Assembly: GCF_003987565.1 (NCBI RefSeq)
Contig: NZ_NGJY01000004.1
Coordinates: forward strand, 106,612-170,611
Direction: 5' to 3'
From: Vagococcus fessus
GTDB lineage: Bacteria > Bacillota > Bacilli > Lactobacillales > Vagococcaceae
DNA: 64,000 nt
This document shows positions 43,392 through 51,985 of the stretch, in pieces; positions within the stretch are counted from its first letter, which is position 1; each line of letters opens with the position of its first letter. Under the pieces are notes generated by a model that was not told the origin of the DNA, did no database searches, and was given only the letters and a program-made list of their open reading frames with translations. The translations under genes were made by a program, and so were the position numbers.

Positions 43392-44408
43392 ATGAATGCG
43401 GCTTTAATCGTAACACTAATATTAACAATGGGAGTAATTTTTGTAAATGGGTTTACAGATGCACCAAATAGTATAGCGACAGCTATTTCAACGAAGGCAT
43501 TAAAACCTAAGACAGCTATTTTAATAGCAGCTGTCATGTGCTTCTTAGGTGCACTTACTATGACATTTATTAATGCTGAAGTAGCGGAAACAATTAGTAA
43601 TATTGTAACATTTGACGAGGGAACAGGTTCACAAGCGCGCATTGCATTAATGGCCTCTCTTTTTTCCATCGTAACATGGGCTTTAGGTGCATGGTGGTTT
43701 GGTATCCCTACAAGCGAAAGTCATGCTTTAGTTGCGGGGTTAACAGGAAGCGCTCTAGCGTTAGGAGGCATTGGTTCAGTTAATTCGGCAGAGTGGTTAA
43801 AAGTAGGAATAGGATTAGTAGTCTCTACAATTGTTGGTTTTGGCGGCGGTTGGCTAATGACACGTTTAATTCAACGTTTTGTAAAAGACCCTACCAGTAA
43901 AAAAAATAACGAACGCTTTAAAGGTTGGCAAATTTTGGGTGCAGTAATGATGAGTTTTATGCATGGTATGCAAGATGGGCAAAAATTTATGGGTGTCTTT
44001 ATGTTAGGGCTTTACTATAACGGTTTAGCAGAGATGAATGGTAATGGAGGATTTACGATTCCGATTTGGGTCATGGTGTTATGTTCCGTTACAATTGGAT
44101 TAGGTGTAAGTTTTGGTGGCATGCGTATTATTGAAAATTTAGGTGATATGGCTGAAATTGATACTTATCAAGGGTTTAGTGCTGATGTCTCTGCCGCAGC
44201 GGCCCTTTTAGGAGCAGGATTGTTCGGAGTTCCGATGTCAACAACTCAAACTAAAACAACTGCTATTATGGGCGTTGGAGCGGCACGTGATACATCTTCA
44301 GTAAAATGGAGTACAGCGAAAGAAATGATTTTAGCGTGGGTGTTAACATTCCCTGGATGTATGGCTATCGCATATTTCATAACACGAGTATTTTTATTAG
44401 TATTTTAA
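43392..44408 (+). CDS. pit: Inorganic phosphate transporter, PiT family
   Basis: About 338 residues with roughly ten helices. Both inverted signature repeats are seen: GFTDAPNSIATAISTKAL near residue 20 and MSFMHGMQDGQKFMG near residue 190 (GxxDxxN/Q pattern). It imports phosphate with a cation. The start at 43392 has GAGGTGATT upstream; the GTG at 43383 overlaps this site. No DUF47 (PhoU-like) partner gene lies next to it, although PiT genes often have one. Confidence 0.92.
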   Translation: MNAALIVTLILTMGVIFVNGFTDAPNSIATAISTKALKPKTAILIAAVMCFLGALTMTFINAEVAETISNIVTFDEGTGSQARIALMASLFSIVTWALGAWWFGIPTSESHALVAGLTGSALALGGIGSVNSAEWLKVGIGLVVSTIVGFGGGWLMTRLIQRFVKDPTSKKNNERFKGWQILGAVMMSFMHGMQDGQKFMGVFMLGLYYNGLAEMNGNGGFTIPIWVMVLCSVTIGLGVSFGGMRIIENLGDMAEIDTYQGFSADVSAAAALLGAGLFGVPMSTTQTKTTAIMGVGAARDTSSVKWSTAKEMILAWVLTFPGCMAIAYFITRVFLLVF

Positions 44409-44415
44409 TCAAAAT

Positions 44416-44446
44416 AAAAACCACAGATTTTAATCTGTGGTTTTTT
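44416..44446. terminator. Bidirectional terminator between pit and metal ATPase gene
   Basis: Ten-base stem ACCACAGATT / AATCTGTGGT with loop TT, flanked by A and T runs; it overlaps the 3' end of the ATPase gene. Confidence 0.9.
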
Positions 44447-46313
44447 GTGTGCGTAAAAGTCTTAAACCATTAAGAATAACTAAAATGGTACTGCCTTCGT
44501 GACCGATAACGCCAATCGGTAAGCTGATAATTTTGAAGAAATTTGAAATGATTAGCAAACAGATGACACTAACCGAGAAAATAATATTTTGTGTCACGAT
44601 ACGTTTTAGTTTTTTTGATAAGCGATGTGCCATTTGAAGTTTACTGATATCATCTTGCATTAGAACAACATCGGCAACATCGATAGCGATGTCTGTTCCT
44701 TGTCCCATAGCCACACCAATTGAAGCGTTGGCAAGAGCAGGGGCGTCGTTAACACCATCACCAATCATCGCATTGACACCATATGTTTCTTGTTGGGTTT
44801 TGATTAAGTTAGTTTTTGTTTCAGGTGTACAGCTTGCATGAATTTCATCAATATTAAGCATTTTTCCAACAGCATTGGCCGTTTTAGGGTGGTCACCAGT
44901 CATCATGACTGTTTTAATACCTTGTTCTTGGAAGTATTTAATTGTTGAGATAGCTTCTTTTTTTGGAATATCTAACAAGCCAAAGAATGCTGTGATTTGA
45001 TTATTTTTAGATAGGAAAATTACAGTTTTTCCTTCTTCTTGTAGTTGTTCAACTGTTTGGATATGGCTATCTTCTAAGTTTTTTGTTGTAGCGAATTCTA
45101 AATTACCAATACGCCATTCGGTTTGTTCTTGTAAGCCCAGCATTCCTGATCCTGTCATATCTTGTATGTTAATATTTTGAAGTTGTTCAGTAACGTCATT
45201 TCTAAAGTAAGAAGTAACAGCTTGTGCTAGGGGATGTGTACTTGTTTTTTCCATAGCAAAGAGTGTATTTAAACTGTCCTCTTTTTCTTTCCCTTCATTT
45301 AGAAAGAAAGCATCAGTTATAGCAGGTTTTCCTTTTGTTAGCGTCCCAGTTTTATCAAAGCTGATCGCTTTTAGGTCTGATAATTGTTCCAGGAATACGC
45401 CACCTTTGAAAAGAACCCCGTTACGCGCGCCAGAAGAAATTGCAGCAAGTGTAGCGGGTGTGGCAGAAGCTACTAGTGCACAAGGTGATGCCACAACAAG
45501 TAAGACCATACCACGGTAGAAACTTTCGTTCCAAGTCCAACCAAGGAAGAAATAAGGAATTAAAATCATTAAAGGAACAGCAAGTAAAACTATTTTGACA
45601 TACGTATTTTCAATACGGTCTAAAAAGCTTGATGTTTTTGACGGTGTATTTTGAGCCTCTTCAACTAGTTGAACGATTTTACTAAATAGAGTATCTGAAC
45701 TATTTTTAGAAACAGTCATTTCAAAGGCATTACCAAGATTAATTGTTCCAGCAAAAACATCTTCCCCTACAAATTTTTCAACGGGAAGAGATTCACCGGT
45801 GATAGAAGCTTCGTCACATAAGACGTCACCTTTTATAATCATACCGTCAATCGGAATATTAGCACCTTTAGGAACTAGTAAAGTTTCACCGATAACAAGT
45901 TCTTCTACAGCAACCTCTTCTGTAGATTGATCAGGCAGCAAGCGAAGCGCATTTTCTGGCTGCATTTCTAGTAAACTATATATTTCTCGCTTACTTTTGT
46001 TAGTTGTATATTCTTCTAAAGAACCGCTAAGTGAGAAGATGAAAGTTAGCATGATACCTTCGAACCAATAACCGATTAGGCAGGCACCAATCGCAGCCAA
46101 GGCCATAAGTAAATCGACACTTAGATGTTTTTCTTCAATTGTTTCTGTAATACCTTCTTTAGTCTGGAAATAGCCTCCAATAACCATACCCGTAACAAAA
46201 ATAAATGGGGCAAGTCCATTGTTAGTCTTATCTAGGACCCAGCCAATTACCATAAAAATACCGCAGAGAGCAGTAGAAATCATTACTTGTTTTTCATGTG
46301 ATAGTTTTGTCAT
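44430..46313 (-). CDS. P1B-4-type metal-exporting ATPase (Fe/Co/Zn, PfeT/FrvA-like)
   Basis: A 627-residue P-type ATPase without an N-terminal heavy-metal-binding domain. It shows TGES near residue 170, the membrane metal motif SPCALV near 278 (SPC rather than CPC), DKTGTLT near 320, GDGVNDAPAL near 520 and the C-terminal HEGSTILVILNGLRLL. SPC plus HEGST is the P1B-4 signature of CoaT, Bacillus PfeT (ex-ZosA) and Listeria FrvA, which export Fe(II), cobalt or zinc. The upstream region has two near-consensus Fur boxes and a PerR-like box, which favours iron. AAGGAG precedes the start. Monocistronic. Confidence 0.9.
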   Translation of the reverse strand: MTKLSHEKQVMISTALCGIFMVIGWVLDKTNNGLAPFIFVTGMVIGGYFQTKEGITETIEEKHLSVDLLMALAAIGACLIGYWFEGIMLTFIFSLSGSLEEYTTNKSKREIYSLLEMQPENALRLLPDQSTEEVAVEELVIGETLLVPKGANIPIDGMIIKGDVLCDEASITGESLPVEKFVGEDVFAGTINLGNAFEMTVSKNSSDTLFSKIVQLVEEAQNTPSKTSSFLDRIENTYVKIVLLAVPLMILIPYFFLGWTWNESFYRGMVLLVVASPCALVASATPATLAAISSGARNGVLFKGGVFLEQLSDLKAISFDKTGTLTKGKPAITDAFFLNEGKEKEDSLNTLFAMEKTSTHPLAQAVTSYFRNDVTEQLQNINIQDMTGSGMLGLQEQTEWRIGNLEFATTKNLEDSHIQTVEQLQEEGKTVIFLSKNNQITAFFGLLDIPKKEAISTIKYFQEQGIKTVMMTGDHPKTANAVGKMLNIDEIHASCTPETKTNLIKTQQETYGVNAMIGDGVNDAPALANASIGVAMGQGTDIAIDVADVVLMQDDISKLQMAHRLSKKLKRIVTQNIIFSVSVICLLIISNFFKIISLPIGVIGHEGSTILVILNGLRLLRTQKTTD

Positions 46314-46367
46314 TAATAGTCACTCCTTTTTTACTATCTTTAGGATAACAAACTATGAGAAAAAAGA

Positions 46368-46373
46368 ATTATA
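46368..46373 (-). promoter_or_regulatory. -10 element of metal ATPase promoter
   Basis: Perfect TATAAT on the minus strand, 55 bases before the start codon. The -35 region is not consensus and is covered by the Fur box at 46387-46405. Confidence 0.55.
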
Positions 46374-46386
46374 ATTGACCTTAACT

Positions 46387-46405
46387 GATAATGATAGTCC
46401 TTATC
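46387..46405. promoter_or_regulatory. Fur box 1 (proximal)
   Basis: GATAATGATAGTCCTTATC matches the 19-bp Fur consensus GATAATGATAATCATTATC at 17 positions and lies in a perfect TAATGATA-N5-TATCATTA inverted repeat (46389-46409). It covers the spacer/-35 region of the ATPase promoter. Confidence 0.8.
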
Positions 46406-46469
46406 ATTAGAGATAAATTATAAAATTAAATATAAATAAAAGGATTTATGAGGGTTAAATTACATTAAA

Positions 46470-46488
46470 GATAATGATAATCGTTATC
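46470..46488. promoter_or_regulatory. Fur box 2 (distal)
   Basis: GATAATGATAATCGTTATC matches the Fur consensus at 18 of 19 positions. It lies 65 bases further upstream of the ATPase gene than box 1. Confidence 0.8.
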
Positions 46489-46495
46489 GTACATA

Positions 46496-46510
46496 TTATA
46501 ATTATTCTAA
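46496..46510. promoter_or_regulatory. PerR-like box
   Basis: TTATAATTATTCTAA matches the PerR consensus TTATAATNATTATAA at all but one defined position. It sits just upstream of Fur box 2, close to the 3' end of the pentapeptide gene; AT-rich context lowers certainty. Confidence 0.45.
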
Positions 46511-46526
46511 ATAAGAAGAGAGGGTT

Positions 46527-47174
46527 TTACATATATGAAATGGATTCGTCACGTGTCATAAAAAAATGAATGCCCGTAGTCGAGTCTACCCATCTATCTG
46601 GATTAAAATTTGATACAGTGACGTACTGACCAACTGTGTAGATAAAAGAATCATCAACGTAAGAAGTTGCTTCAGAATACGTCATCTTTAAATCAGGACT
46701 TTTAATAGAAAGGACTTTTGCTTTTGAACAGCGACAGGTATCATTTGTGGCAGATGACCTCAAAGCATCTTCAGTAATAAGGAGTTGGACGATGCGCTCC
46801 CCGTAACAATTTTTAAATCCTAAAAAAGGACCATTCTCTGGACATTTTTGATGAAAGTAACGTGTCGAAGGTGTTGTAATGACGGAATCAAGTTGCGTAT
46901 TTTCTAGACGCGCGCAATAAAAATTTGCATCGCTAAGATTAGCCTTTGAGAAATTCGAACCTAAACAATCCGCTCCTATGAAAGAGCAAGAAGAAAGAAT
47001 GGTGCCAATAAAGCAGCAGTTTTGACAGAGGGTGTTGTCAAACCGTGTACCCGTTAAGTCACTGTAACTAAAGTCGACATGTTTAAAAGTATAACCTGTA
47101 AAGTCTAGGTGACGTAGGTCTTGTTTTGTCCAATCTTCATTAATGTGGATCGTTCTTTCTTGTATAGTTGACAT
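46527..47174 (-). CDS. Pentapeptide-repeat protein with DUF5758-like C-terminus
   Basis: A 215-residue protein. Residues ~15-95 consist of pentapeptide repeats (DLRHL DFTGY TF, SDLTG TRFDN, ANLSD ANFYC), which should form a right-handed quadrilateral helix. The remaining ~115 residues form a separate domain (GFKNCYGERIVQLLIT...) that I take for the DUF5758-like module found after such repeats. It is unusually cysteine-rich (about nine, several as CQNCC and CRCSK). Function unknown; gyrase protection as in Qnr is not implied. Single gene. Confidence 0.78.
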   Translation of the reverse strand: MSTIQERTIHINEDWTKQDLRHLDFTGYTFKHVDFSYSDLTGTRFDNTLCQNCCFIGTILSSCSFIGADCLGSNFSKANLSDANFYCARLENTQLDSVITTPSTRYFHQKCPENGPFLGFKNCYGERIVQLLITEDALRSSATNDTCRCSKAKVLSIKSPDLKMTYSEATSYVDDSFIYTVGQYVTVSNFNPDRWVDSTTGIHFFMTRDESISYM

Positions 47175-47265
47175 GGAAAGACACTCCTTTACTTTTAAAG
47201 TTAATACCTTTATCGTACACCGATTCTTAATAAAAAGCTTTTGATAACCTAAAAGAGAAAATAAA

Positions 47266-47294
47266 AAAGAGCAGAGAATTCTCTGCTCTTTTCA
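47266..47294 (-). terminator. Terminator after uppP
   Basis: Palindromic stem AAGAGCAGAGAA / TTCTCTGCTCTT with a T-run on the minus strand, just past the uppP stop. Confidence 0.88.
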
Positions 47295-47295
47295 T

Positions 47296-48132
47296 TTAAG
47301 CTAACTGGAAGAACCAGTAGCCGATTAAGATTGCACCAAGGATGATACGATACCATCCGAAAGGTTTGAAGTCGTTTGTTTTGATAAATTGTAGTAAGAA
47401 ACGAATAGCAAATAATGATACGACAAATGCGACCACACAGCCGACAAGTAAAATCATTCCTTCATCAAAGCTGAATGTATTTCCTTTAACAAAATATTTA
47501 ACAAGTTTTAAACCACTTGCCCCAACCATAACAGGGATACTTAGGAAGAATGAAAATTCCGCTGCAACAAAACGTGAACAGCCAATTAACATTGCACCAA
47601 TGATAGTAGCACCCGAACGTGAAGTCCCAGGCATAAGAGCAAGCACTTGGAAAATACCGATAATCACAGCATGTTTGTAGGTGAACTGTGAGAAGTCAGT
47701 AATTTTTGCAGTACGAGTTTTGTTCCAGTTCTCTACCACGATGAATAAAATACCGTAGATAATTAACATTAAGGCAATCGGTAAGAATTTATGGAAATTC
47801 TCTTCAAACCAATCATCCAAAGGTAAACCAATAATAATAGCAGGAACACATGCAATTAATACTTTCCACCATAGCGTCCAAATCTCATTACGCTCTGTTT
47901 TTGTTTTCTTAAATGAAAGAGGGTTTAGGCGGTTGAAGTAAATAATAATAACGGCAATAATAGCCCCTAATTGTACAACTACGTTAAACATCTCTTTGAA
48001 ATCTGCTGATGCATTTAGGTGTAGAAATTCATCTACTAAAATTAAATGCCCAGTACTACTAATAGGAAGCCATTCGGTAATCCCTTCGACTATCCCTAAA
48101 ATTACAGCTTTAAATAGATTAAACCAATCCAT
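47296..48132 (-). CDS. uppP: Undecaprenyl-diphosphatase UppP (BacA)
   Basis: A 278-residue membrane enzyme with about eight helices that dephosphorylates undecaprenyl pyrophosphate so the lipid carrier can be reused; its overproduction gives bacitracin resistance. Motifs: GIVEGITEWLPISSTGHLIL at residues 13-32 (E and SSTGH catalytic) and MPGTSRSGATI near residue 170. GGAAGGA precedes the start. Monocistronic, with its own promoter and terminator. Confidence 0.96.
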   Translation of the reverse strand: MDWFNLFKAVILGIVEGITEWLPISSTGHLILVDEFLHLNASADFKEMFNVVVQLGAIIAVIIIYFNRLNPLSFKKTKTERNEIWTLWWKVLIACVPAIIIGLPLDDWFEENFHKFLPIALMLIIYGILFIVVENWNKTRTAKITDFSQFTYKHAVIIGIFQVLALMPGTSRSGATIIGAMLIGCSRFVAAEFSFFLSIPVMVGASGLKLVKYFVKGNTFSFDEGMILLVGCVVAFVVSLFAIRFLLQFIKTNDFKPFGWYRIILGAILIGYWFFQLA

Positions 48133-48174
48133 CTTGTCAGTCCTTCCGATTCAATATTTATAATATACCTCAAT

Positions 48175-48204
48175 TAGTATACCGATTAATGTCATAAAAA
48201 CCAA
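48175..48204 (-). promoter_or_regulatory. Putative promoter of uppP
   Basis: On the minus strand TTGGTT, 17-bp spacer, TATACT, about 45 bases before the uppP start. End positions are accurate to about a base. Confidence 0.6.
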
Positions 48205-48329
48205 TAACATTTTAGTAACTTAATAGTTTCTAAAAGAATAGTGGGATAGTAGGCAGTTAACTTTTGAATTAAAACACTTATTTACATTAAAAAATCATTA
48301 AAAAAAGAGAATTATTTTCAGAAAAAATA

Positions 48330-48338
48330 TGCTATAAT
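48330..48338 (+). promoter_or_regulatory. Extended -10 promoter of amino-acid permease gene
   Basis: TGCTATAAT, an extended -10 (TGN-TATAAT), about 50 bases before the permease start. No good -35 is seen, consistent with an extended -10 promoter. Confidence 0.55.
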
Positions 48339-48387
48339 CAATCATTATAAGTTTTGCCACTATATTTTTGACAAAAGGATGATGCGC

Positions 48388-49743
48388 ATGGAAAAAAAAG
48401 AGCAACAATTTGGTTTGATGACCGCGATTACAATGATTGTCGGAATTTGTATTGGGTCGGGTATTTTCTTTAAAGGAGACGACATCCTCCGATTTACGGG
48501 TGGCAGTGTTGCACTAGGAGTTCTAGTATTGTGTATTGGAGCCTTTAGTATTATTTTTGGAAGCATAAGTTTAACGGAGCTATCAGTGAGAACTGAAAAA
48601 AGCGGTGGTGTAGTTGGTTACTTTGAAGAGTTTATTTCAACTGAAATGGCCAGTGCTTTTGGATGGTTCCAGATGTTATTATATTTTCCAACAATTAATG
48701 TTGTCGTAGCATGGGCAGCAGGTATCTATACCCTAATGGTATTAGGAATTGAAGGAAGTTTAGAACTACAAATTTTAATAGGATTAGGGTATTTGCTCTT
48801 CTTTTATTTTTTAAATTATTTATCAAACCGCTTAGGTGGGTATTTTCAAATTATTTCAACATATGTTAAGTTAGTACCTTTAATTGGGATTGCGTTAATC
48901 GGGTTATTCTGGACTAAAGATGCACCAGCAATTCCTGAAACAATGACAAAAGTACCACTGACAAATGTTGGAATGGGGTGGCTTGCAGCACTTGCGCCAG
49001 TGGCTTTTTCTTATGATGGCTGGTCAGTTGCGACAAGTATTACTAACGAAGTGAAGAATCCTAAAAAGACAATGCCATTAGCCTTAACAATTGGGCCGCT
49101 AATTGTATTAGTCGTGTACTTATCTTACTTTATTGGGCTAACCGGTATCCTTGGACCTGAGTTTGTATTAGCAGTAGGAGATCAAGCTATTTATAGCATT
49201 GGTCAATTATTATTTGGTGCTCATGGTGGAACGATTATTACCTTATTTGTTGTTATTTCTGTATTAGGTGTGACAAATGGATTAGCAATGGGGAATTTAA
49301 GAATGCCTCATGCTCTTGCAAGTAAAAAAATGATGCCAAACGCAGATAAAATTTTAGGAACTAACAAATTAAAAACAATGACACCCCGTTCATTTAGATT
49401 GTCATTAGGTTGTGCTCTTTTCTGGATGTTTATTCATTATTTAACTCAGAAAATGGGAATTATGGCTGGTGGCGATATTAGTGAAATTGCGATTGTCTTC
49501 AGTTACATTTGCTATCCGATTTTATATGTAAAAATTATTAAGATGAAACTAAGTGGTGAGATTAAGAGTACGTTTAAAGGATTAATCGCTCCAGTTCTAG
49601 GTATTTTAGGCAGTGCGATTATTGTGGTAGGTGGAATTGTATCAAACCCAGTTTATGTTTCTATCTTTATTGTGATTTGTTTCTTAGTTTGTGCTTATGG
49701 GTATTACTATTATGCAACAACAAAAAAACGTTCTCTTTCATAA
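48388..49743 (+). CDS. APC-family amino acid permease
   Basis: About 451 residues with 12 predicted helices. The first-helix unwinding motif GICIGSGIFFKGDDIL and a later SYDGWSVATSI segment place it in the APC superfamily (LAT/serine-threonine exchanger-like group). Substrate not assignable. The start at 48388 has AAAGG 9 bases upstream; two earlier ATGs (48379, 48382) are too close to that site. A terminator overlaps its end. Confidence 0.87.
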   Translation: MEKKEQQFGLMTAITMIVGICIGSGIFFKGDDILRFTGGSVALGVLVLCIGAFSIIFGSISLTELSVRTEKSGGVVGYFEEFISTEMASAFGWFQMLLYFPTINVVVAWAAGIYTLMVLGIEGSLELQILIGLGYLLFFYFLNYLSNRLGGYFQIISTYVKLVPLIGIALIGLFWTKDAPAIPETMTKVPLTNVGMGWLAALAPVAFSYDGWSVATSITNEVKNPKKTMPLALTIGPLIVLVVYLSYFIGLTGILGPEFVLAVGDQAIYSIGQLLFGAHGGTIITLFVVISVLGVTNGLAMGNLRMPHALASKKMMPNADKILGTNKLKTMTPRSFRLSLGCALFWMFIHYLTQKMGIMAGGDISEIAIVFSYICYPILYVKIIKMKLSGEIKSTFKGLIAPVLGILGSAIIVVGGIVSNPVYVSIFIVICFLVCAYGYYYYATTKKRSLS

Positions 49744-49757
49744 GAGAACGTTTTTTA
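49727..49757. terminator. Bidirectional terminator between permease and MBL genes
   Basis: Stem AAAACGTTCTCTT / AAGAGAACGTTTT with loop TCAT; the left arm is inside the last permease codons. Confidence 0.9.
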
Positions 49758-49758
49758 T

Positions 49759-50394
49759 TTAATTAAAAAATGGATTTGTCACTTTTTCATGACCGATTGT
49801 TGTAGATGGACCGTGTCCTGGATAAGCTTTATAGTGATCAGGTAATGTGAATAGGTGAGTACGGATACTTGTTAACAGTTGGTCCATATTACCTGTGTGT
49901 AAGTCAGAACGACCGATACTTCCAGCAAATAGAGCGTCTCCTGTTACCACGAATTCAGATTCTGGGAAGATGAAGCTGACACTTCCAATAGAGTGACCTG
50001 GTGTTGGGACGACTTTAAATGTCATGCCACCTAGTGTGTATTCTTTCATCTCAAACTCATGCTCAGCAGGAGTCAAGATAAGATCGGGCATATCATTATG
50101 ACGCAACATTCCTGATAAATTAAGCATAGGGTCGCTTAGCCACGCTTGTTCTAATGGGCTAACATAAACAGGAATAGAATAAGCTTTGCGAATGTCCTCA
50201 ACAGCTCCAATGTGGTCGTAATGGGTATGCGTTAATAAAATAGCTACAGGTTTACGTCCTAATTCAGACACGATAGCTTGGATTTTATCCGCATCATTTC
50301 CAGGGTCGACGATAAGCATAGAGTCGTCGTTATAAATAAAATAACAGTTTTCTTCTGGCGCACCAGAGGTAACAAATGATTTAATTTCAATCAT
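49759..50394 (-). CDS. Metallo-beta-lactamase-fold hydrolase (glyoxalase II-like)
   Basis: A 211-residue MBL protein with the zinc motif LTHTHYDHIG (HxHxDH) near residue 55, GHSIGSVSF near 135, a GDALFAGSIGRSDL segment near 153 and GHGPSTTIGHEK at the end. This fits the YqgX/GloB-like group, which hydrolyses thioesters; a link with GloA at 34115 is possible but not shown. AGAGGAG precedes the start. Single gene. Confidence 0.88.
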   Translation of the reverse strand: MIEIKSFVTSGAPEENCYFIYNDDSMLIVDPGNDADKIQAIVSELGRKPVAILLTHTHYDHIGAVEDIRKAYSIPVYVSPLEQAWLSDPMLNLSGMLRHNDMPDLILTPAEHEFEMKEYTLGGMTFKVVPTPGHSIGSVSFIFPESEFVVTGDALFAGSIGRSDLHTGNMDQLLTSIRTHLFTLPDHYKAYPGHGPSTTIGHEKVTNPFFN

Positions 50395-50465
50395 GATAAA
50401 ACTCCTCTCAATATAAGTTCTCTCTAAGTATACTCAATTAAGAAGCATCTGACAAAAAATAGTGT

Positions 50466-51221
50466 TTAATTCTGTGTATAGAAAGTAATAGTCTCTACTA
50501 GAAACTGCGTTGCTCCTGTTCCGCAGCGCGAGTCATAATAATCAGTAAACTCAGGTGTTATAAGGTACATTTGAGCAAGTCCATGGTGTTTGGCTTTAGA
50601 ATAATCTCCCCAACTTAGAGTTAGCCACTTTTTGTGAAGCGTGTAGATACAGTAGCTTTCTTCAGAGGGAATAGACAATTCCAAATGATGAGCTAATTTC
50701 TCAAGTAAGTTTTGTTCAAGTGCCATCCATTCGTCATACTCATCTTGCGTCCGATTTTTAAAAATAGAATTTGCTTTTTCTACAGCTTCATTCCCATATT
50801 TTTGACGGATTTCTTCACCATAAGTCCTTTCATTTTCTTGTAAACGTGAGTCTTTAAAGTGTTGAAATTTTTCTTCGTTTGTCATAAGTAAGTCTCCTTT
50901 TTCTGAAGCAATTGTTTGGTCAAGTGTCGCAATAAGATTGGTTAATCGATTGCGTTTTTCGACAAGTGCTAGTCGTTGTTGTTCGAGTAGTATTACTTGG
51001 TTGATATCCTGTGCGAGTATATCTTTTATTTGTTCCAATGAAAAATCTAATTCGCGGTAAAATAAAATAGTTTGCAAGCGGTCGACTTCTTTTTGTGTAT
51101 AAATTCGGTAACCGGAGTCATTGATAAAAGCAGGAGTTAGAAGGTCTAACTCATCGTAATGTCTAAGCGTACGTGGAGTTACGTCTCCTAAAGTTGCTAA
51201 TTGTTTAATTGTGAAAGTCAC
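50466..51221 (-). CDS. MerR-family regulator with TipAS-like effector domain
   Basis: About 251 residues. The N-terminal MerR winged helix (FTIKQLATLGDVTPRTLRHYD) and dimer helix (~80-110) are followed by a TipAS-like antibiotic-recognition domain (EEKFQHFKDSRLQENERTYGEE onward), so it may sense a hydrophobic drug as TipA, Mta or SkgA do. Start: GTG at 51221 with AAAGG 11 bases upstream is preferred to GTG at 51230, only 2 bases from that site. The promoter has a 19-bp spacer typical of MerR-controlled genes, implying autoregulation. No efflux gene is adjacent. Confidence 0.9.
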   Translation of the reverse strand: MTFTIKQLATLGDVTPRTLRHYDELDLLTPAFINDSGYRIYTQKEVDRLQTILFYRELDFSLEQIKDILAQDINQVILLEQQRLALVEKRNRLTNLIATLDQTIASEKGDLLMTNEEKFQHFKDSRLQENERTYGEEIRQKYGNEAVEKANSIFKNRTQDEYDEWMALEQNLLEKLAHHLELSIPSEESYCIYTLHKKWLTLSWGDYSKAKHHGLAQMYLITPEFTDYYDSRCGTGATQFLVETITFYTQN

Positions 51222-51245
51222 TGGCGCCACAACCTTTCTATAGTT

Positions 51246-51276
51246 AGTATAAAGGGTGACGTTAGGTGAAGGTCAA
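51246..51276 (-). promoter_or_regulatory. MerR-type promoter/operator with 19-bp spacer
   Basis: On the minus strand TTGACC (51271-51276) and TATACT (51246-51251) are separated by 19 bp instead of 17. The spacer holds the imperfect repeat CTTCACCTAACGTCACCC. An over-long spacer with a central operator is the hallmark of MerR-activated promoters. Confidence 0.78.
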
Positions 51277-51355
51277 GCGGAAAAGGATATTATTTCTCAT
51301 ATTAAATAAAAGAAGGTAAACTATAAGTAAGAAATCAAATGGAGGAGATGAGCAT

Positions 51356-51961
51356 ATGAGAAGGAATAAAAAAATAACACTAGGGTTGTTAATAATGGCT
51401 GTGTCAGTCGTGACATTAAGTGGGTGTCAGAACGTTAGAATGTGGTGGAAAGATTTCGAGCAAAGTTTTAAAGGCTTAGATATGACCATCCGAACATTTG
51501 ATGATGATAGTCAGATTATAGATAAAATTTCTGGTAAATCGGTGATGATCGAGCGTGACCGCGAATTTGATTCCGATGAAGAAAGTGCCGATTCATCAGT
51601 TTTACGTGTTAGTGTTGGGCGTCATGAATTGCATCATGTAGGGTCATCGATGATTGTAGCAGAAAAAGGACTAGATGATGTCTTTGTTGATTATGCACAA
51701 AAACATGATTTGAAAAATATGGACCGCTCAGTTCCAATTGTAAATAAAATGGTAGATGAATTTAAAAATTCATTTACTGGTAAGAAGAAAGTCGTATTAA
51801 TCAGAAGTCAGCTAGGATACCCTTTAGCAACATATGCAGGAAATAAAGTATCGATTTATCAAACAGACGTGCCAAAAAGTACAGGGATTATGATTGATAA
51901 TCACTACTTATTTATTTACCGTTGTGACTACACAATTTATGATACTGAGTTATTAGAATAA
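51356..51961 (+). CDS. Lipoprotein of DUF5052-like type
   Basis: A 201-residue protein with a lipoprotein signal peptide (RRNKKITLGLLIMAVSVV) and lipobox TLSGC, Cys at residue 23. The mature part is a mixed domain of about 175 residues (VSVGRHELHHVGSSMIVAEKG; VVLIRSQLGYPLATYAGN) resembling the DUF5052 family. Function unknown. A very strong ATGGAGGAG site precedes the start. It lies 24 bases before a TSUP transporter gene, so they may form an operon. Confidence 0.78.
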   Translation: MRRNKKITLGLLIMAVSVVTLSGCQNVRMWWKDFEQSFKGLDMTIRTFDDDSQIIDKISGKSVMIERDREFDSDEESADSSVLRVSVGRHELHHVGSSMIVAEKGLDDVFVDYAQKHDLKNMDRSVPIVNKMVDEFKNSFTGKKKVVLIRSQLGYPLATYAGNKVSIYQTDVPKSTGIMIDNHYLFIYRCDYTIYDTELLE

Positions 51962-51985
51962 ACCCTAAAGATAAGAGGTGACCGT

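Noticed and set aside
48360..48390. Use of the first ATG (48379) for the amino-acid permease
   Set aside because: It directly touches the AAAGG site; the third ATG at 48388 has proper spacing.
51246..51276. Ordinary sigma-A promoter
   Set aside because: The 19-bp spacer is too long for normal activity and fits MerR control better.
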